NCBI GenBank assembly: GCA_938041445.1
Contig: CALISO010000080.1
Coordinates: 1-37,100, forward strand
Direction: 5' to 3'
Source of the DNA: an uncultured Saprospiraceae bacterium
GTDB taxonomy: Bacteria > Bacteroidota > Bacteroidia > Chitinophagales > Saprospiraceae
DNA: 37,100 nt
Part shown: positions 1-10,467 of the stretch, piece after piece
Layout of the letters: every line of letters begins with the position of its first letter
Numbering within the stretch: the stretch's first letter is position 1
The notes under the pieces: model-generated
What the model was told of the DNA's origin: nothing
The model's input: the letters and a program-made list of their open reading frames with translations, nothing else
Databases searched by the model: none
Position numbers and translations under genes: made by a program

Positions 1-851
1 CTTACTTCAACCTCAAACGATATAAACGGCGCAACATTTCTAACTCCATCATTTGCTCCAAGCGTAAACAAATAGTCTCCTGGCACCAAAGTCTGTGGCA
101 CGGTGTAATCGAAGTCAAAATCATATGTTGTAGCAATGTCCGAATCGAATGGAAATACCGCATCAGAAACAAATGTATTGCCTGAAGAAAGGTCAGTATA
201 AGATAAGAAAAGTATCCCATTACCTCCGTCGCTGAGAGATCTATCGTCAGTGACTCGGCCTTGAAACTTTACTGTGCTACCTCGATTTGCTGAAAAGCTA
301 TTTTCTATGGGTAATTGGACATCTATCGTAGGCCTAACAGCGTCCATTGGATTTTCTATTGTAAGAGCAAAGATGTTAGCTGATGGAGTATCATTACCAG
401 ATTCATCCACTACTTGTAATTGAAAGTGATAGTTACCTGCCGTAACGTTATCAGGGACATTAAGTGTTTGTCTTATTGCAGCTGAAGATCCACTAATATC
501 TTGCACATCCAATATTGTCCAATCTAAAGTCTGATTAGGCACATTAGGGACTGCTACAGATGGAGCAGATGCTTCACCGTGACCATGACAGTCAAAATTA
601 TTGTGAATGTCAACCTTATACTGAGATAGTGCCTCATTATCCTTGAACACAACGTCAAAAACTAATTCATCACCACCCGACAGAAAAAATACTGATGGCT
701 CTGGAGTTCCGCATATATCTGCCTCAATAGGGATAGGAATGTACTCAACCACTTCTATAGTGGGTGCAAGCAAATCCAAGTCTGGATCTTCACAACTAAA
801 GATGCAAATAGATAGCAGGCCCAAGATTAATCTGTGATACTTTATACTCAT
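1..851 (-). CDS. DUF4625-like lipoprotein, 3' part cut off
   Basis: The frame stays open from an ATG at 851 to the window edge (283 codons seen). The N-terminus is a lipoprotein signal ending in the lipobox IFSC, with Cys20 as the lipidated residue, so the protein should sit on a membrane facing the periplasm or outside. Two similar Ig-like segments follow, at about residues 50-150 and 180-280. The first carries the motif IHNNFDCHGHG, whose closely spaced histidines and cysteine could bind a metal. This layout fits DUF4625 lipoproteins of Bacteroidota, by recall of the family. It is transcribed away from the Fur/Zur-type gene across a 99-bp spacer with two operator-like dyads, so I infer a role in zinc (or another metal) handling. 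The family has no firm function. The C-terminus is not visible. Confidence 0.72.
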   Translation of the reverse strand, partial: MSIKYHRLILGLLSICIFSCEDPDLDLLAPTIEVVEYIPIPIEADICGTPEPSVFFLSGGDELVFDVVFKDNEALSQYKVDIHNNFDCHGHGEASAPSVAVPNVPNQTLDWTILDVQDISGSSAAIRQTLNVPDNVTAGNYHFQLQVVDESGNDTPSANIFALTIENPMDAVRPTIDVQLPIENSFSANRGSTVKFQGRVTDDRSLSDGGNGILFLSYTDLSSGNTFVSDAVFPFDSDIATTYDFDFDYTVPQTLVPGDYLFTLGANDGVRNVAPFISFEVEV

Positions 852-883
852 TTCTCTTTCGATTTATATTGAAGCGTTTCTTT

Positions 884-900
884 TTGCAACATTATTGCAA
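884..900. promoter_or_regulatory. Operator-like dyad, probable Zur/Fur site 1
   Basis: TTGCAACATTATTGCAA is a 17-bp dyad in which 7 of 8 base pairs are symmetric. It sits over the predicted transcription start of the DUF4625 gene, between that gene and the divergent Fur-type repressor. Read on the other strand it matches the site at 4284-4300 at 15 of 17 positions. Fur-family proteins bind AT-rich dyads of this size. Assignment to this repressor is inferred from position and recurrence. Confidence 0.6.
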
Positions 901-905
901 ATATA
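898..905 (-). promoter_or_regulatory. -7 promoter element of the DUF4625 gene
   Basis: TATATTTG on the minus strand matches the Bacteroidota -7 consensus TAnnTTTG. It would start transcription near 893 and give a leader of about 42 nt. No clear -33 TTG lies at the right distance. The dyad 884-900 overlaps the predicted start site. Confidence 0.5.
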
Positions 906-915
906 GGTCGAAATA

Positions 916-946
916 TTGTTATTGCATCTCAGTTGCATTACTTTTG
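916..946 (+). promoter_or_regulatory. Promoter of the Fur/Zur-type gene
   Basis: TTG (916-918), a 20-bp spacer and TACTTTTG (939-946) match the Bacteroidota -33/-7 pattern. The predicted start of transcription falls at about 950-952, on the ATG at 951, so the message would be leaderless. Confidence 0.6.
922..938. promoter_or_regulatory. Operator-like dyad, probable Zur/Fur site 2
   Basis: TTGCATCTCAGTTGCAT has the same TTGCAn-N5-TTGCAn geometry as sites 1 and 3, with 6 of 8 symmetric pairs. It fills the spacer between the -33 and -7 elements of the repressor's own promoter, which would allow autoregulation. It lies 38 bp centre to centre from site 1. Confidence 0.5.
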
Positions 947-950
947 CTAC

Positions 951-1331
951 ATGGGAATCAAGAGGAAAACAAAATATGTCGAAATGGTGCTTTCTGCATT
1001 CGAAAACTCGCGAAGAGCCCTTTCCGTGGTAGACTTAGTCAAGAGATTTGAAACTGAAATGAATAAGACTACAGTCTATCGGGTACTAGAACGACTTCAA
1101 GATGATGGTGAGTTGCATTCTTTCACTGGTAAGGATCGTCTCAAATGGTTTGCCAAGTACCATAAGCCTGATTCCAATAACACAACGATGACTCATCCAC
1201 ATTTTCAATGTCAAGATTGTGGCAAATCGAAGTGTATCCCTGTAGATATTGCAATTCCGTCTTTACCAAATCACCGCATAGATAGTTCTCACCTATTGTT
1301 CATCGGACAATGCGATGATTGCTTAGCCTGA
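951..1331 (+). CDS. Fur-family metalloregulator, probably Zur
   Basis: A 126-residue protein of the Fur family's usual size. The N-terminal half holds a winged helix with the recognition-helix signature KTTVYRVLERL. The C-terminal half has two CxxC pairs (CQDC and CDDC) that form the structural zinc site in this family, plus histidines for a sensing site. I chose the ATG at 951 over the TTG at 933, because 933 lies inside the promoter. The TonB receptor gene starts 26 bp after its stop and is probably cotranscribed. A His/Asp-rich lipoprotein and a DUF4625 lipoprotein with matching operator-like sites surround it. That favours zinc (Zur) over iron (Fur) or peroxide (PerR), but the metal is an inference. 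Confidence 0.85.
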   Translation: MGIKRKTKYVEMVLSAFENSRRALSVVDLVKRFETEMNKTTVYRVLERLQDDGELHSFTGKDRLKWFAKYHKPDSNNTTMTHPHFQCQDCGKSKCIPVDIAIPSLPNHRIDSSHLLFIGQCDDCLA

Positions 1332-1357
1332 CATCTACATCTAACAATCGATACTGA

Positions 1358-3727
1358 ATGAAATACTACTTCAACATCCTGCTCCTACTGCTCACAACAC
1401 AACTTGTGGGACAGATAGATGGTGTTGTGGAAGGGGATCATAGACATCCTTTGATAGGTGCAACTCTTTTGTTGCTTCCTGATAGTGTAGTCACAACTTC
1501 AGATCTGAATGGTCGATTTAGTTTTGATGATTTGACTCCCAAATCCTATGAAATAGAAACAAGCTATCTCGGTTACCAGGTGCAAAAGACAATAGTAGAT
1601 TTGACTAAAGTCAAAAGCTTATCAATTGCAATAGAAATGGAACTTGATAATACTGTTCTAGATGCGATTGAAATTTCTGAGGAGCATGCTAAGCAAGAAG
1701 AAACATTGCAGACTGAACATGTTCACGAAGATTTCTTCCAAAAGTATCTGGAAGGTACACTTGCGCAAACACTAGAAAAACTGCCAGGTATCAGTGCAAT
1801 CAATGTCGGCGTGGGGATAGCCAAACCAGTGATCAGAGGCCTTTCGGCAAATCGGATAATCGTGAATCATAATGGGATCAAGCAAGAGAGCCAACAATGG
1901 GGCAGTGATCATGGCCTAGAGATAGATCAGTTTGACGTAGAAAGAGTTGAAGTGATCAAAGGACCAGGCTCTCTTCAATACGGATCAGACGGCCTAGGTG
2001 GAGTCATCAATATCATGCCTGACAAACTCCTTCCAAAAAATAGCTTCGCAGGGAGTATTCAAGGAATATACAAGTCAAATAATGAACACTGGGGTAGCTC
2101 AGCAAAGATGGGAATCAACATCGATAATTGGTTCTTGACTGGACGTTATTCACGACAAGACTTTGCTGACTATCAGGTACCAGCGACAACATTCAATTAC
2201 AATGGATTTGAATTACCAATTGTCAACAATCGTCTTAAGAATACAGCTGCTAACGAATCCAATGTTAGCATCTCTACTGGTGTGAGTAGAGATTGGGGAA
2301 TTACCCGATTGCACTATAGTCACTATTCCCTAGAAGCAGGCTTATTTAGTGGAGCAGTGGGGATTCCTCGATCATTTGCCTTGACAGATGATGGTAACTA
2401 TCGTGACTTAGATGTACCGCGTCAGAATGTAGACCACTACAGAATGACATTAAATCAATCTTTCTTCTTTGGAAGTAATCATCTAGTATTTGACATAGGG
2501 TGGCAGAAAAATCTGAGACAGGAATTATCCGAACCAGAATTCCATAGTATCCCTCTTACACAGCTTGAAGATCCTAATGATAAGTTGGCCATTCAATTGG
2601 AATTAGAGACATTTTCGTTTGCTTCTCACTATGAGCATCACGGAGAAGATTGGAAGCAGATAATAGGTATGAGTAGTCAATGGCAGCAAAATCAACGAAG
2701 TGGCTTCGAATATCTACTTCCCGATTTTAAGACATTCAGAGGTGGAATTTACTCTATTGCCGAACGAGAAATCACACATGATTGGCTAGTACTTGGAGGT
2801 GTGAGAGCTGATATTGGTCAAAATGAGACAGAATTCTTTCGCCAGTACGTTTGGGACAGTAACGAAACTATCATAGACTCACTAGTGTCTCCGTCAACTG
2901 ATGATCTATTCTTTAATTGGTCAGCTTCTATAGGGACAAATCTGACTTTGATGGAAGGTAAATGGACCTTAAAGGCAAATCTTGGACGTAGTTTCAGAGT
3001 ACCCTACCCTTCAGAGACTGTTTCTAATGGTATTCATCATGGGACATTTCGACATGAAGTCGGTACACCTAACTTAAAGTCAGAGCATGGCTATCAGCTT
3101 GATCTTGGAGGCTACTGGAATTATGAAACATTTAGTGGAAGCATAGCTGTCTACTTCAATTACTTTAGCAACTATATCTACTTGGGCCCAACATTCCCGG
3201 CACAATTTTCTCGATTACCTGAGGCAGGTCAAATCTTCCAATATCGACAAGACAATGCAATCTACACTGGATTTGAATTACAATGGGATTGGGATTTATC
3301 AAGACGATTTGAGTTGGCGCAAGCCGTAGACTTTGTACAGAGTTACAACCCCGAGACGAGGTTAGCGCTACCGTTCACACCACAACCATCTATAAAGACA
3401 GATTTTAAGTGTGATTTATTTGAGCAATCATGGATGGAAGACACGTACTTTGAACTGTCACACCAATACTATTTTGCCGCTAAAGGCAGACTTAGAATTG
3501 ATCGATCAGAACTCGCCACGCCAGCATATCAATTGTGGGGAATAGGTGCTGGATCAACATTAATTCTTGGAGGACAACATATAGATTTGAATGTACAAGT
3601 GCTCAATTTATTAGACAAAAGTTACTTAGCACACTTAAGTAGATATCGGATTATCAATGTGCCAGAGCAAGGAAGGAATATCGTTGTAAGGTTAAAGATT
3701 CCCTTTGAGGGTAAAATAAAAAAGTAG
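1358..3727 (+). CDS. TonB-dependent outer-membrane receptor, probable metal uptake
   Basis: A 789-residue TonB-dependent receptor that would import a substrate across the outer membrane using TonB/ExbBD energy. In order it has a signal peptide (about 1-18), a carboxypeptidase-regulatory-like domain (about 19-105), a plug domain (about 120-225, with TLEKLPGI, VIRGLSANRI and VEVIKGPGSLQYGSDGLGG) and a 22-strand-type barrel to the C-terminus. The plug contains QQWGSDHGLEID. From memory this resembles plug loops in a subgroup that includes ZnuD-like receptors. There is no STN domain, so it should not signal through FecR. It follows the Fur/Zur-type gene by 26 bp, probably in one transcript. Metal uptake is inferred from this context; the exact substrate is unproven. 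Confidence 0.85.
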   Translation: MKYYFNILLLLLTTQLVGQIDGVVEGDHRHPLIGATLLLLPDSVVTTSDLNGRFSFDDLTPKSYEIETSYLGYQVQKTIVDLTKVKSLSIAIEMELDNTVLDAIEISEEHAKQEETLQTEHVHEDFFQKYLEGTLAQTLEKLPGISAINVGVGIAKPVIRGLSANRIIVNHNGIKQESQQWGSDHGLEIDQFDVERVEVIKGPGSLQYGSDGLGGVINIMPDKLLPKNSFAGSIQGIYKSNNEHWGSSAKMGINIDNWFLTGRYSRQDFADYQVPATTFNYNGFELPIVNNRLKNTAANESNVSISTGVSRDWGITRLHYSHYSLEAGLFSGAVGIPRSFALTDDGNYRDLDVPRQNVDHYRMTLNQSFFFGSNHLVFDIGWQKNLRQELSEPEFHSIPLTQLEDPNDKLAIQLELETFSFASHYEHHGEDWKQIIGMSSQWQQNQRSGFEYLLPDFKTFRGGIYSIAEREITHDWLVLGGVRADIGQNETEFFRQYVWDSNETIIDSLVSPSTDDLFFNWSASIGTNLTLMEGKWTLKANLGRSFRVPYPSETVSNGIHHGTFRHEVGTPNLKSEHGYQLDLGGYWNYETFSGSIAVYFNYFSNYIYLGPTFPAQFSRLPEAGQIFQYRQDNAIYTGFELQWDWDLSRRFELAQAVDFVQSYNPETRLALPFTPQPSIKTDFKCDLFEQSWMEDTYFELSHQYYFAAKGRLRIDRSELATPAYQLWGIGAGSTLILGGQHIDLNVQVLNLLDKSYLAHLSRYRIINVPEQGRNIVVRLKIPFEGKIKK

Positions 3728-3754
3728 GCTGCCGCATTATGCGAATCAGCCTAC
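3719..3754 (-). terminator. Rho-independent terminator of the His/Asp-rich lipoprotein gene
   Basis: GTAGGCTG (3724-3731) pairs with CAGCCTAC (3747-3754), with a small inner stem in the loop. On the minus strand the stem is followed by six T. It overlaps the last codons and stop of the TonB receptor gene, so the two converging genes share this sequence. Confidence 0.7.
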
Positions 3755-3784
3755 CTACTAAATATTCGTTCTATTTAAAAACTA

Positions 3785-4207
3785 CTACAAACAAAATTCA
3801 GTTGTGGCAGTAGAGGTCTCTTCACAATCGTGATCAACACATGCAAGTACTTTTAGTACGAAACATGTACCAGTTGGGAAACTACATAAGTCTACATCCT
3901 GCTCAAATAAAATCTCAGCATCATGCTCGTGCATATCAATGTCTAAAATCTCTACCTCTGTATCACGTTCGTACATTACGATTTCTACTTCGTGATTCTC
4001 AACCGAAGCAATAACATCAACATGTATGTGTACATCAGCACAGTCAGCAATCGTTCCTCCATCAGTAGGAGATTGAATGGTAACTGTGACCATATTATCA
4101 TCGTGATCATCGTCGTGATCATCCGCATCATCATCACATGCTACAGCACACATAGCCAGTGCAACGAATATAAATAGATAGTAAAACTTGAAGTTTTGTA
4201 AAGCCAT
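3785..4207 (-). CDS. Small His/Asp-rich lipoprotein, putative metal binder
   Basis: A 140-residue lipoprotein. A signal peptide ends at a cysteine near residue 24 (AVAC), followed directly by an acidic/histidine tract (DDDADDHDDDHDDN). The rest has an Ig-like look, with more His/Asp/Glu clusters (HIHVDV, DMHEHDAEI) and CVDHDC near the end. Such clusters commonly bind zinc, copper or calcium. It converges on the TonB receptor gene. Its promoter overlaps an operator-like dyad nearly identical to the one next to the Fur/Zur-type gene, so it probably belongs to the same regulon. I do not recognise a named family. A surface or periplasmic metal store or chaperone feeding the receptor is my inference. 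Confidence 0.75.
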   Translation of the reverse strand: MALQNFKFYYLFIFVALAMCAVACDDDADDHDDDHDDNMVTVTIQSPTDGGTIADCADVHIHVDVIASVENHEVEIVMYERDTEVEILDIDMHEHDAEILFEQDVDLCSFPTGTCFVLKVLACVDHDCEETSTATTEFCL

Positions 4208-4258
4208 ATTCTAATTATTTTAAATTATTTTAAATCAAACTTGTGTCTTAATACGATG

Positions 4259-4289
4259 CAAAAGTAATGTAAAATAACTTAATTGCAAC
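4259..4289 (-). promoter_or_regulatory. Promoter of the His/Asp-rich lipoprotein gene
   Basis: On the minus strand TTG (4289-4287), a 20-bp spacer and TACTTTTG (4266-4259) repeat exactly the architecture of the repressor's own promoter. The leader would be about 48 nt. The -33 TTG lies inside the dyad at 4284-4300. Confidence 0.6.
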
Positions 4290-4300
4290 AATGTTGCATA
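4284..4300. promoter_or_regulatory. Operator-like dyad, probable Zur/Fur site 3
   Basis: TTGCAACAATGTTGCAT has 7 of 8 symmetric pairs. It overlaps the -33 element of the His/Asp-rich lipoprotein promoter, a classic repressing position. It is the third example of the TTGCAn-N5-TTGCAn geometry in this island. Confidence 0.6.
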
Positions 4301-4355
4301 AAAGAACTTAGTTTCTGTCGTACTTACATCAACTATTGAATTAATTACGCATTAA

Positions 4356-6443
<2,088 letters not shown>

Positions 6444-6544
6444 TTATCCTTCTCAATTGCAGAGCATAAAGTTTCTAGAGGATTTGCTACATTTGGAAAA
6501 GTCATTGCCGACTATGACACCACAAAATCTGTAATAAATTGTCT

Positions 6545-7369
6545 ATGGATTCTCTACTAAGCGTATTCGAAAATATGTCCAGTCTTAATAAAGTGATTTG
6601 GATTTTTGCCTGTCTATCTATAAGTTGGTTATTGGAATTTGGAATTCCACTAAGAAAGGAATCATACAACAAACTTGGTCACATAGGACGTAACCTCATC
6701 TTTCTCTCTACATCGATGTTAGTTAATATTCTATTTGGGTTGGCTACAGTGGGGGTCTTCTTTTGGCTTGATGCCAATCAATTTGGATTGCTCAATTGGA
6801 TAGCGTTGCCTATTCTGTTAGAGATATTGATTGCAGTGATGGCTCTTGACTTTTTTGCACAATATATCTCACACACCCTACTCCATAAAGTATCATGGAT
6901 GTGGAAGTTCCACCTAGTGCATCATAGTGATACAATAGTAGATGCGACAACTGGAACTAGACATCATCCGGGAGATTATCTGATTAGAGAGCTCTTTGCA
7001 TTAGTAGCGATAGTCGTATTCGGCATACCGATTGGAATCTATGTGCTTTATCGGTTCTTGACCATTGCATTCACCTACATAACTCATGCGAATATCAACT
7101 TACCAGTAGCGGTTGACAAAGCCATCAGTTATGTATTCATCTCCCCTAATATGCATAAGTTTCATCATCATTATGAGAGACCTTGGACTGACACAAATTT
7201 TGGCAATATCTTTTCGATATGGGATCGTCTATTTGGCACATTCGTCTATGCAGATGTGAGTCAGATCAAGTATGGAGTCGATGTCCTCGATGACGCGACA
7301 AGTGATAAAGTGGGATACCAATTTGGTTTACCTTTCAACTCGAATGTAAAAACGGATAAAAGTAAGTAA
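6545..7369 (+). CDS. Sterol desaturase / fatty acid hydroxylase family membrane protein
   Basis: A 274-residue integral membrane protein with four or more hydrophobic segments. It has the histidine boxes of the di-iron fatty acid hydroxylase superfamily: HTLLH, HLVHH, a following RHHP, and MHKFHHHY near the C-terminus. Members hydroxylate or desaturate lipids, sterols or carotenoids using O2. I start at the ATG at 6545 rather than the TTG six bases earlier. It lies 101 bp after fadH in the same direction and converges on an SCP2 lipid-binding gene, so a lipid substrate is likely. The exact substrate cannot be told from sequence. Confidence 0.85.
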   Translation: MDSLLSVFENMSSLNKVIWIFACLSISWLLEFGIPLRKESYNKLGHIGRNLIFLSTSMLVNILFGLATVGVFFWLDANQFGLLNWIALPILLEILIAVMALDFFAQYISHTLLHKVSWMWKFHLVHHSDTIVDATTGTRHHPGDYLIRELFALVAIVVFGIPIGIYVLYRFLTIAFTYITHANINLPVAVDKAISYVFISPNMHKFHHHYERPWTDTNFGNIFSIWDRLFGTFVYADVSQIKYGVDVLDDATSDKVGYQFGLPFNSNVKTDKSK

Positions 7370-7391
7370 TCACATCTGTATAGATTTTGTA

Positions 7392-7685
7392 TTATTTCAA
7401 CAGTGATTGAAGCTTCATTGCGAGCCCCATATCTCCTTTGATTTTGATCTTTCCACCCATTACTGCCATCATCGGATTGAGTTCTCCTTTCGTAAGCTTT
7501 GTGAGTGTTTCAATAGTAGTCGTTATTGTAGCATCTGCGTCTTTATCGTCTTGACTGACAACATTCTCCTCTCCAGTACCATCAATGTATACGGGGTTGT
7601 CATCCAAGACAAACTTTATCGTACCACCAATTGGCTCTGCATTAGCTCCTTGCTCTTTGAATTTTTCGACTATTGCATCCATCAT
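7392..7685 (-). CDS. SCP2 sterol-binding domain protein
   Basis: A 97-residue protein consisting of a single SCP2-like domain. Typical features are the central strand region GTIKFVLDDNPVYIDG, the DADATITTTIETLTKLTKGELNP segment, and the C-terminal MGGKIKIKGDMGLAMKLQSLL helix. SCP2 domains bind acyl-CoAs, sterols or other lipids in a hydrophobic tunnel and usually act in the cytoplasm. It has no signal peptide. A second ATG lies one codon further in. It converges on the hydroxylase gene with 22 bp between stops. A role in lipid handling beside FadH and the hydroxylase is inference. Confidence 0.85.
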   Translation of the reverse strand: MMDAIVEKFKEQGANAEPIGGTIKFVLDDNPVYIDGTGEENVVSQDDKDADATITTTIETLTKLTKGELNPMMAVMGGKIKIKGDMGLAMKLQSLLK

Positions 7686-7828
7686 AAGTAATCCTTTTTA
7701 ATTTATTCTATTTGATATTATACTACACATAAACTCTGAACAGATTAATAAGTTCCACTTATTATAAGTCACAGTTACAAATGTGAGACTAACTGCTCAA
7801 TTTAATCGATGATTTAATCATCTGTTGC

Positions 7829-10237
7829 TTATACCCACTTTGGAATCCAAGCAATCAAGACTTCATCAACTTTAATATTTGCCTTAGTCGGTTTGATAAG
7901 TTTTTCTTCTATTCCTTCTTCAATTACTTGCCACTCAGTTCTGAGTTTATTAATTTTTTCATTGAGTTCTTGCTCTAGATCAGCATATTGCATATTCAGC
8001 ACTTCGATATCTTCTTGAGATTCTGCAAGTTTTTCTCTTGCTTTTCGTGCCATCCGTCTTTTGGTCGCTGCAGTGGATAATGACCTTGATCGACCTCCAA
8101 GAATCGAAACAAGTAGTCCACCTACATTCATCAATTCATCTGTTCGACGACCTCTTAAGTCTGCTCTAGCCTCATCATAGTCTCTCTCCTCTTTACGAAT
8201 CTTCTCATTGATCTTGTCAAACTTAGCTTCATATTTATCCTTGAGATCATCAATCTTCTGATCTCTAATTTCCTTAATCCGATGGTTGACTTCAGCCTTG
8301 AAAGAAGAATCATCTTGACCTGTCTGTTGAGTCAGTTTCAATTTAGGATGATTGAGAACACTGTGTCGCTTCTCCGTGTAAAGGTAGTTCGCAAATTCAC
8401 CCTCAACTTGCTTTAGCATCTTCGAAGAATTCATTGTTTCTGGGATATCTGCATACCTAGTCTCTACAGCCTGAATGTCGACTGGCTCAGCACGCAACTT
8501 AGTCTCCCAATCTGCAAGTTGCTTTGCCACTTCCCAATTAATCCTTCCAAAATCATCCGGAGCTGGACACAACATATTGTAATTTTTTATAATATCTATG
8601 CCTTTACTATTATCATTGAATCGCACCTTACCTATGGCAAATACAACTGGTCGATAATGTAATGTTCCTGAACCGTCTCTAGGTATTAAGAATCGTTGAT
8701 TGATACCAGGAGCCATTGATGGTGGCCCAGCAGATATATCTGATTGTGACTTCAATGTTGAAGTTGTTGAATCAGCATTTGTAATCTCAAAAGGGATATC
8801 TTCTGTTTTTTGCAAATCAGACTTTTTGGTTGCCATTAACCCTTTGATCTGCGGTTTAGTCAATGGCCCTCTGAGATATGACATCACCCATCGTGTATTG
8901 AAAATTACTGGCTCGCCAGCATGAACATTATGCAATAAAAACACTCTACTATCTAGCTGGGATATGATCTTATCAAAATCCATCTCACTATTACCACCAG
9001 CTTCAGCGATCGCACCTTCGAGTCCATCTTTCACTCTCTCTTTATCTCGTTCTGTTTGCAACTTTCCTATGAACCACGTACCCGCGTTACTCAAACCTTT
9101 ATAATCAATGTCTACGGGATTCTGGGTCACTAGAACTGCTCCGACACCATAAGCTCTTGCTTGCTTCAAGATTGTGAGCAGTGGCTTTTTGGAAGGAGGA
9201 TTAGCCGTAGGAGGAAAGTATCCGAATATCTCATCAAAGTACAAGAGACTTCTCAATGATGTTGTACCTGACTGACTTCGCATCCATGTGATCAATGAGT
9301 TGAGTAATAATGTCACGAAGAACATACGTTCTGATTCACTCAAGTGGGCAATATAGATGATGCTGTGTCTAGGCTTCCCTTCTGAGGTAAAATATAGTTT
9401 CTGTATATCTAGCGGTTCACCTTCTAACCAATATCTAAACTGTGGAGATGCAACCAAGGTATTGAATTCCATCGCCAATTCAAATCGTTCCTTAGAGGGG
9501 TAAAAAGTTTCAATATCGAAGACCCCTAGTTTTGTAACAGGAGGTTTCTGAATCGCCATAATCACTTTAGCGATATCTAGATCTTCTCCATTTCTCCAAT
9601 AATGTTCAAAAATATTGGCAAGAAGTATTCCTTCCCTACTTTTTACTGGATCCTCCTTACTACCAATCATCCCCAGCAATGCGGCGCTAATTCCTTGTAT
9701 CTTCTCAAACATCATCTCAGGATCATCATCAAAGTCCACCTTAGGTGCTGCGAATGAACCTAGAATATTGATTGGCATTCCTGCATTTGACCCAGGTGTA
9801 AAAATTGTATAATCTACTGATTGTCCTAAATCTCTTATTCTATCCTTTCCTTGTCCCCAAGTATTAAGACCTTCCTCCCAAGTTCTAGCAATCTTAGTAG
9901 CGTATTCATCTACCGTCAGTCCCTTTCTAGAGGCATCTCCATCATTAATCCATTGTTTGAAATCCTCAGGGGCAAGATTCTCAAATTGCAACATTAGATT
10001 CGTCATATCACCCTTAGGGTCTATGATTATTGCTGGCACTTGATCAATAGCAGCCTCTTCTAATAATCCGATACACAGACCTGTCTTACCACTACCTGTC
10101 ATACCTACACATACTGCATGAGTTGTCAAGTCTCGTGCATCATAGTTAATAACCTCATCAGATAGCTTCCCTGAGTCAAGATTGTACTCCGCTCCTAAGT
10201 AAAATGATCCAAGTTTTTCAGGTGGAAGACTTATCAT
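7829..10237 (-). CDS. HerA-like DUF87-type ATPase with coiled-coil tail
   Basis: About 802 residues from the ATG at 10237. A longer frame begins at 10297, but its extra 20 residues look unrelated and hydrophobic. Near the N-terminus VGMTGSGKTGLC is a Walker A motif and AIIIDPKGDMTNL follows it. LLYFDEIFGYFPP is the Walker B region, and QARAYGVGAVLVTQNP is the sensor segment typical of HerA/FtsK-class ATPases. The last 200 residues are a long charged coiled coil interrupted by a Gly-rich patch (GGLLVSILGGRSRS), ending in a small beta-type segment. HerA-class enzymes pump or translocate DNA, but no nurA, mre11 or defence partner is adjacent. The role is unknown, and it is probably a stand-alone gene. 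Confidence 0.8.
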   Translation of the reverse strand: MISLPPEKLGSFYLGAEYNLDSGKLSDEVINYDARDLTTHAVCVGMTGSGKTGLCIGLLEEAAIDQVPAIIIDPKGDMTNLMLQFENLAPEDFKQWINDGDASRKGLTVDEYATKIARTWEEGLNTWGQGKDRIRDLGQSVDYTIFTPGSNAGMPINILGSFAAPKVDFDDDPEMMFEKIQGISAALLGMIGSKEDPVKSREGILLANIFEHYWRNGEDLDIAKVIMAIQKPPVTKLGVFDIETFYPSKERFELAMEFNTLVASPQFRYWLEGEPLDIQKLYFTSEGKPRHSIIYIAHLSESERMFFVTLLLNSLITWMRSQSGTTSLRSLLYFDEIFGYFPPTANPPSKKPLLTILKQARAYGVGAVLVTQNPVDIDYKGLSNAGTWFIGKLQTERDKERVKDGLEGAIAEAGGNSEMDFDKIISQLDSRVFLLHNVHAGEPVIFNTRWVMSYLRGPLTKPQIKGLMATKKSDLQKTEDIPFEITNADSTTSTLKSQSDISAGPPSMAPGINQRFLIPRDGSGTLHYRPVVFAIGKVRFNDNSKGIDIIKNYNMLCPAPDDFGRINWEVAKQLADWETKLRAEPVDIQAVETRYADIPETMNSSKMLKQVEGEFANYLYTEKRHSVLNHPKLKLTQQTGQDDSSFKAEVNHRIKEIRDQKIDDLKDKYEAKFDKINEKIRKEERDYDEARADLRGRRTDELMNVGGLLVSILGGRSRSLSTAATKRRMARKAREKLAESQEDIEVLNMQYADLEQELNEKINKLRTEWQVIEEGIEEKLIKPTKANIKVDEVLIAWIPKWV

Positions 10238-10467
10238 AATATGAGATTTATTTGTTATATGTAAAGTCAAAAATAAGTGATTTGATATCGAAAACAAAAC
10301 TTATTCTTACTCGACAAAGTAAGATATATACTAATGAGAACCATAAACATACATATGTTAAAATCTTTAATCGCAGAAGAACAAACTTATCATATTAGAT
10401 AAAATTATTATATATTACAGGTTGTTATTAAAGCATCTATTGTTGAATGCCAAAACTTCTAAGAAAT

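Noticed and set aside
643-837. Plus-strand 64-codon frame at the left edge
   Set aside because: It lies opposite the open, lipobox-containing minus-strand DUF4625 gene and has no family features.
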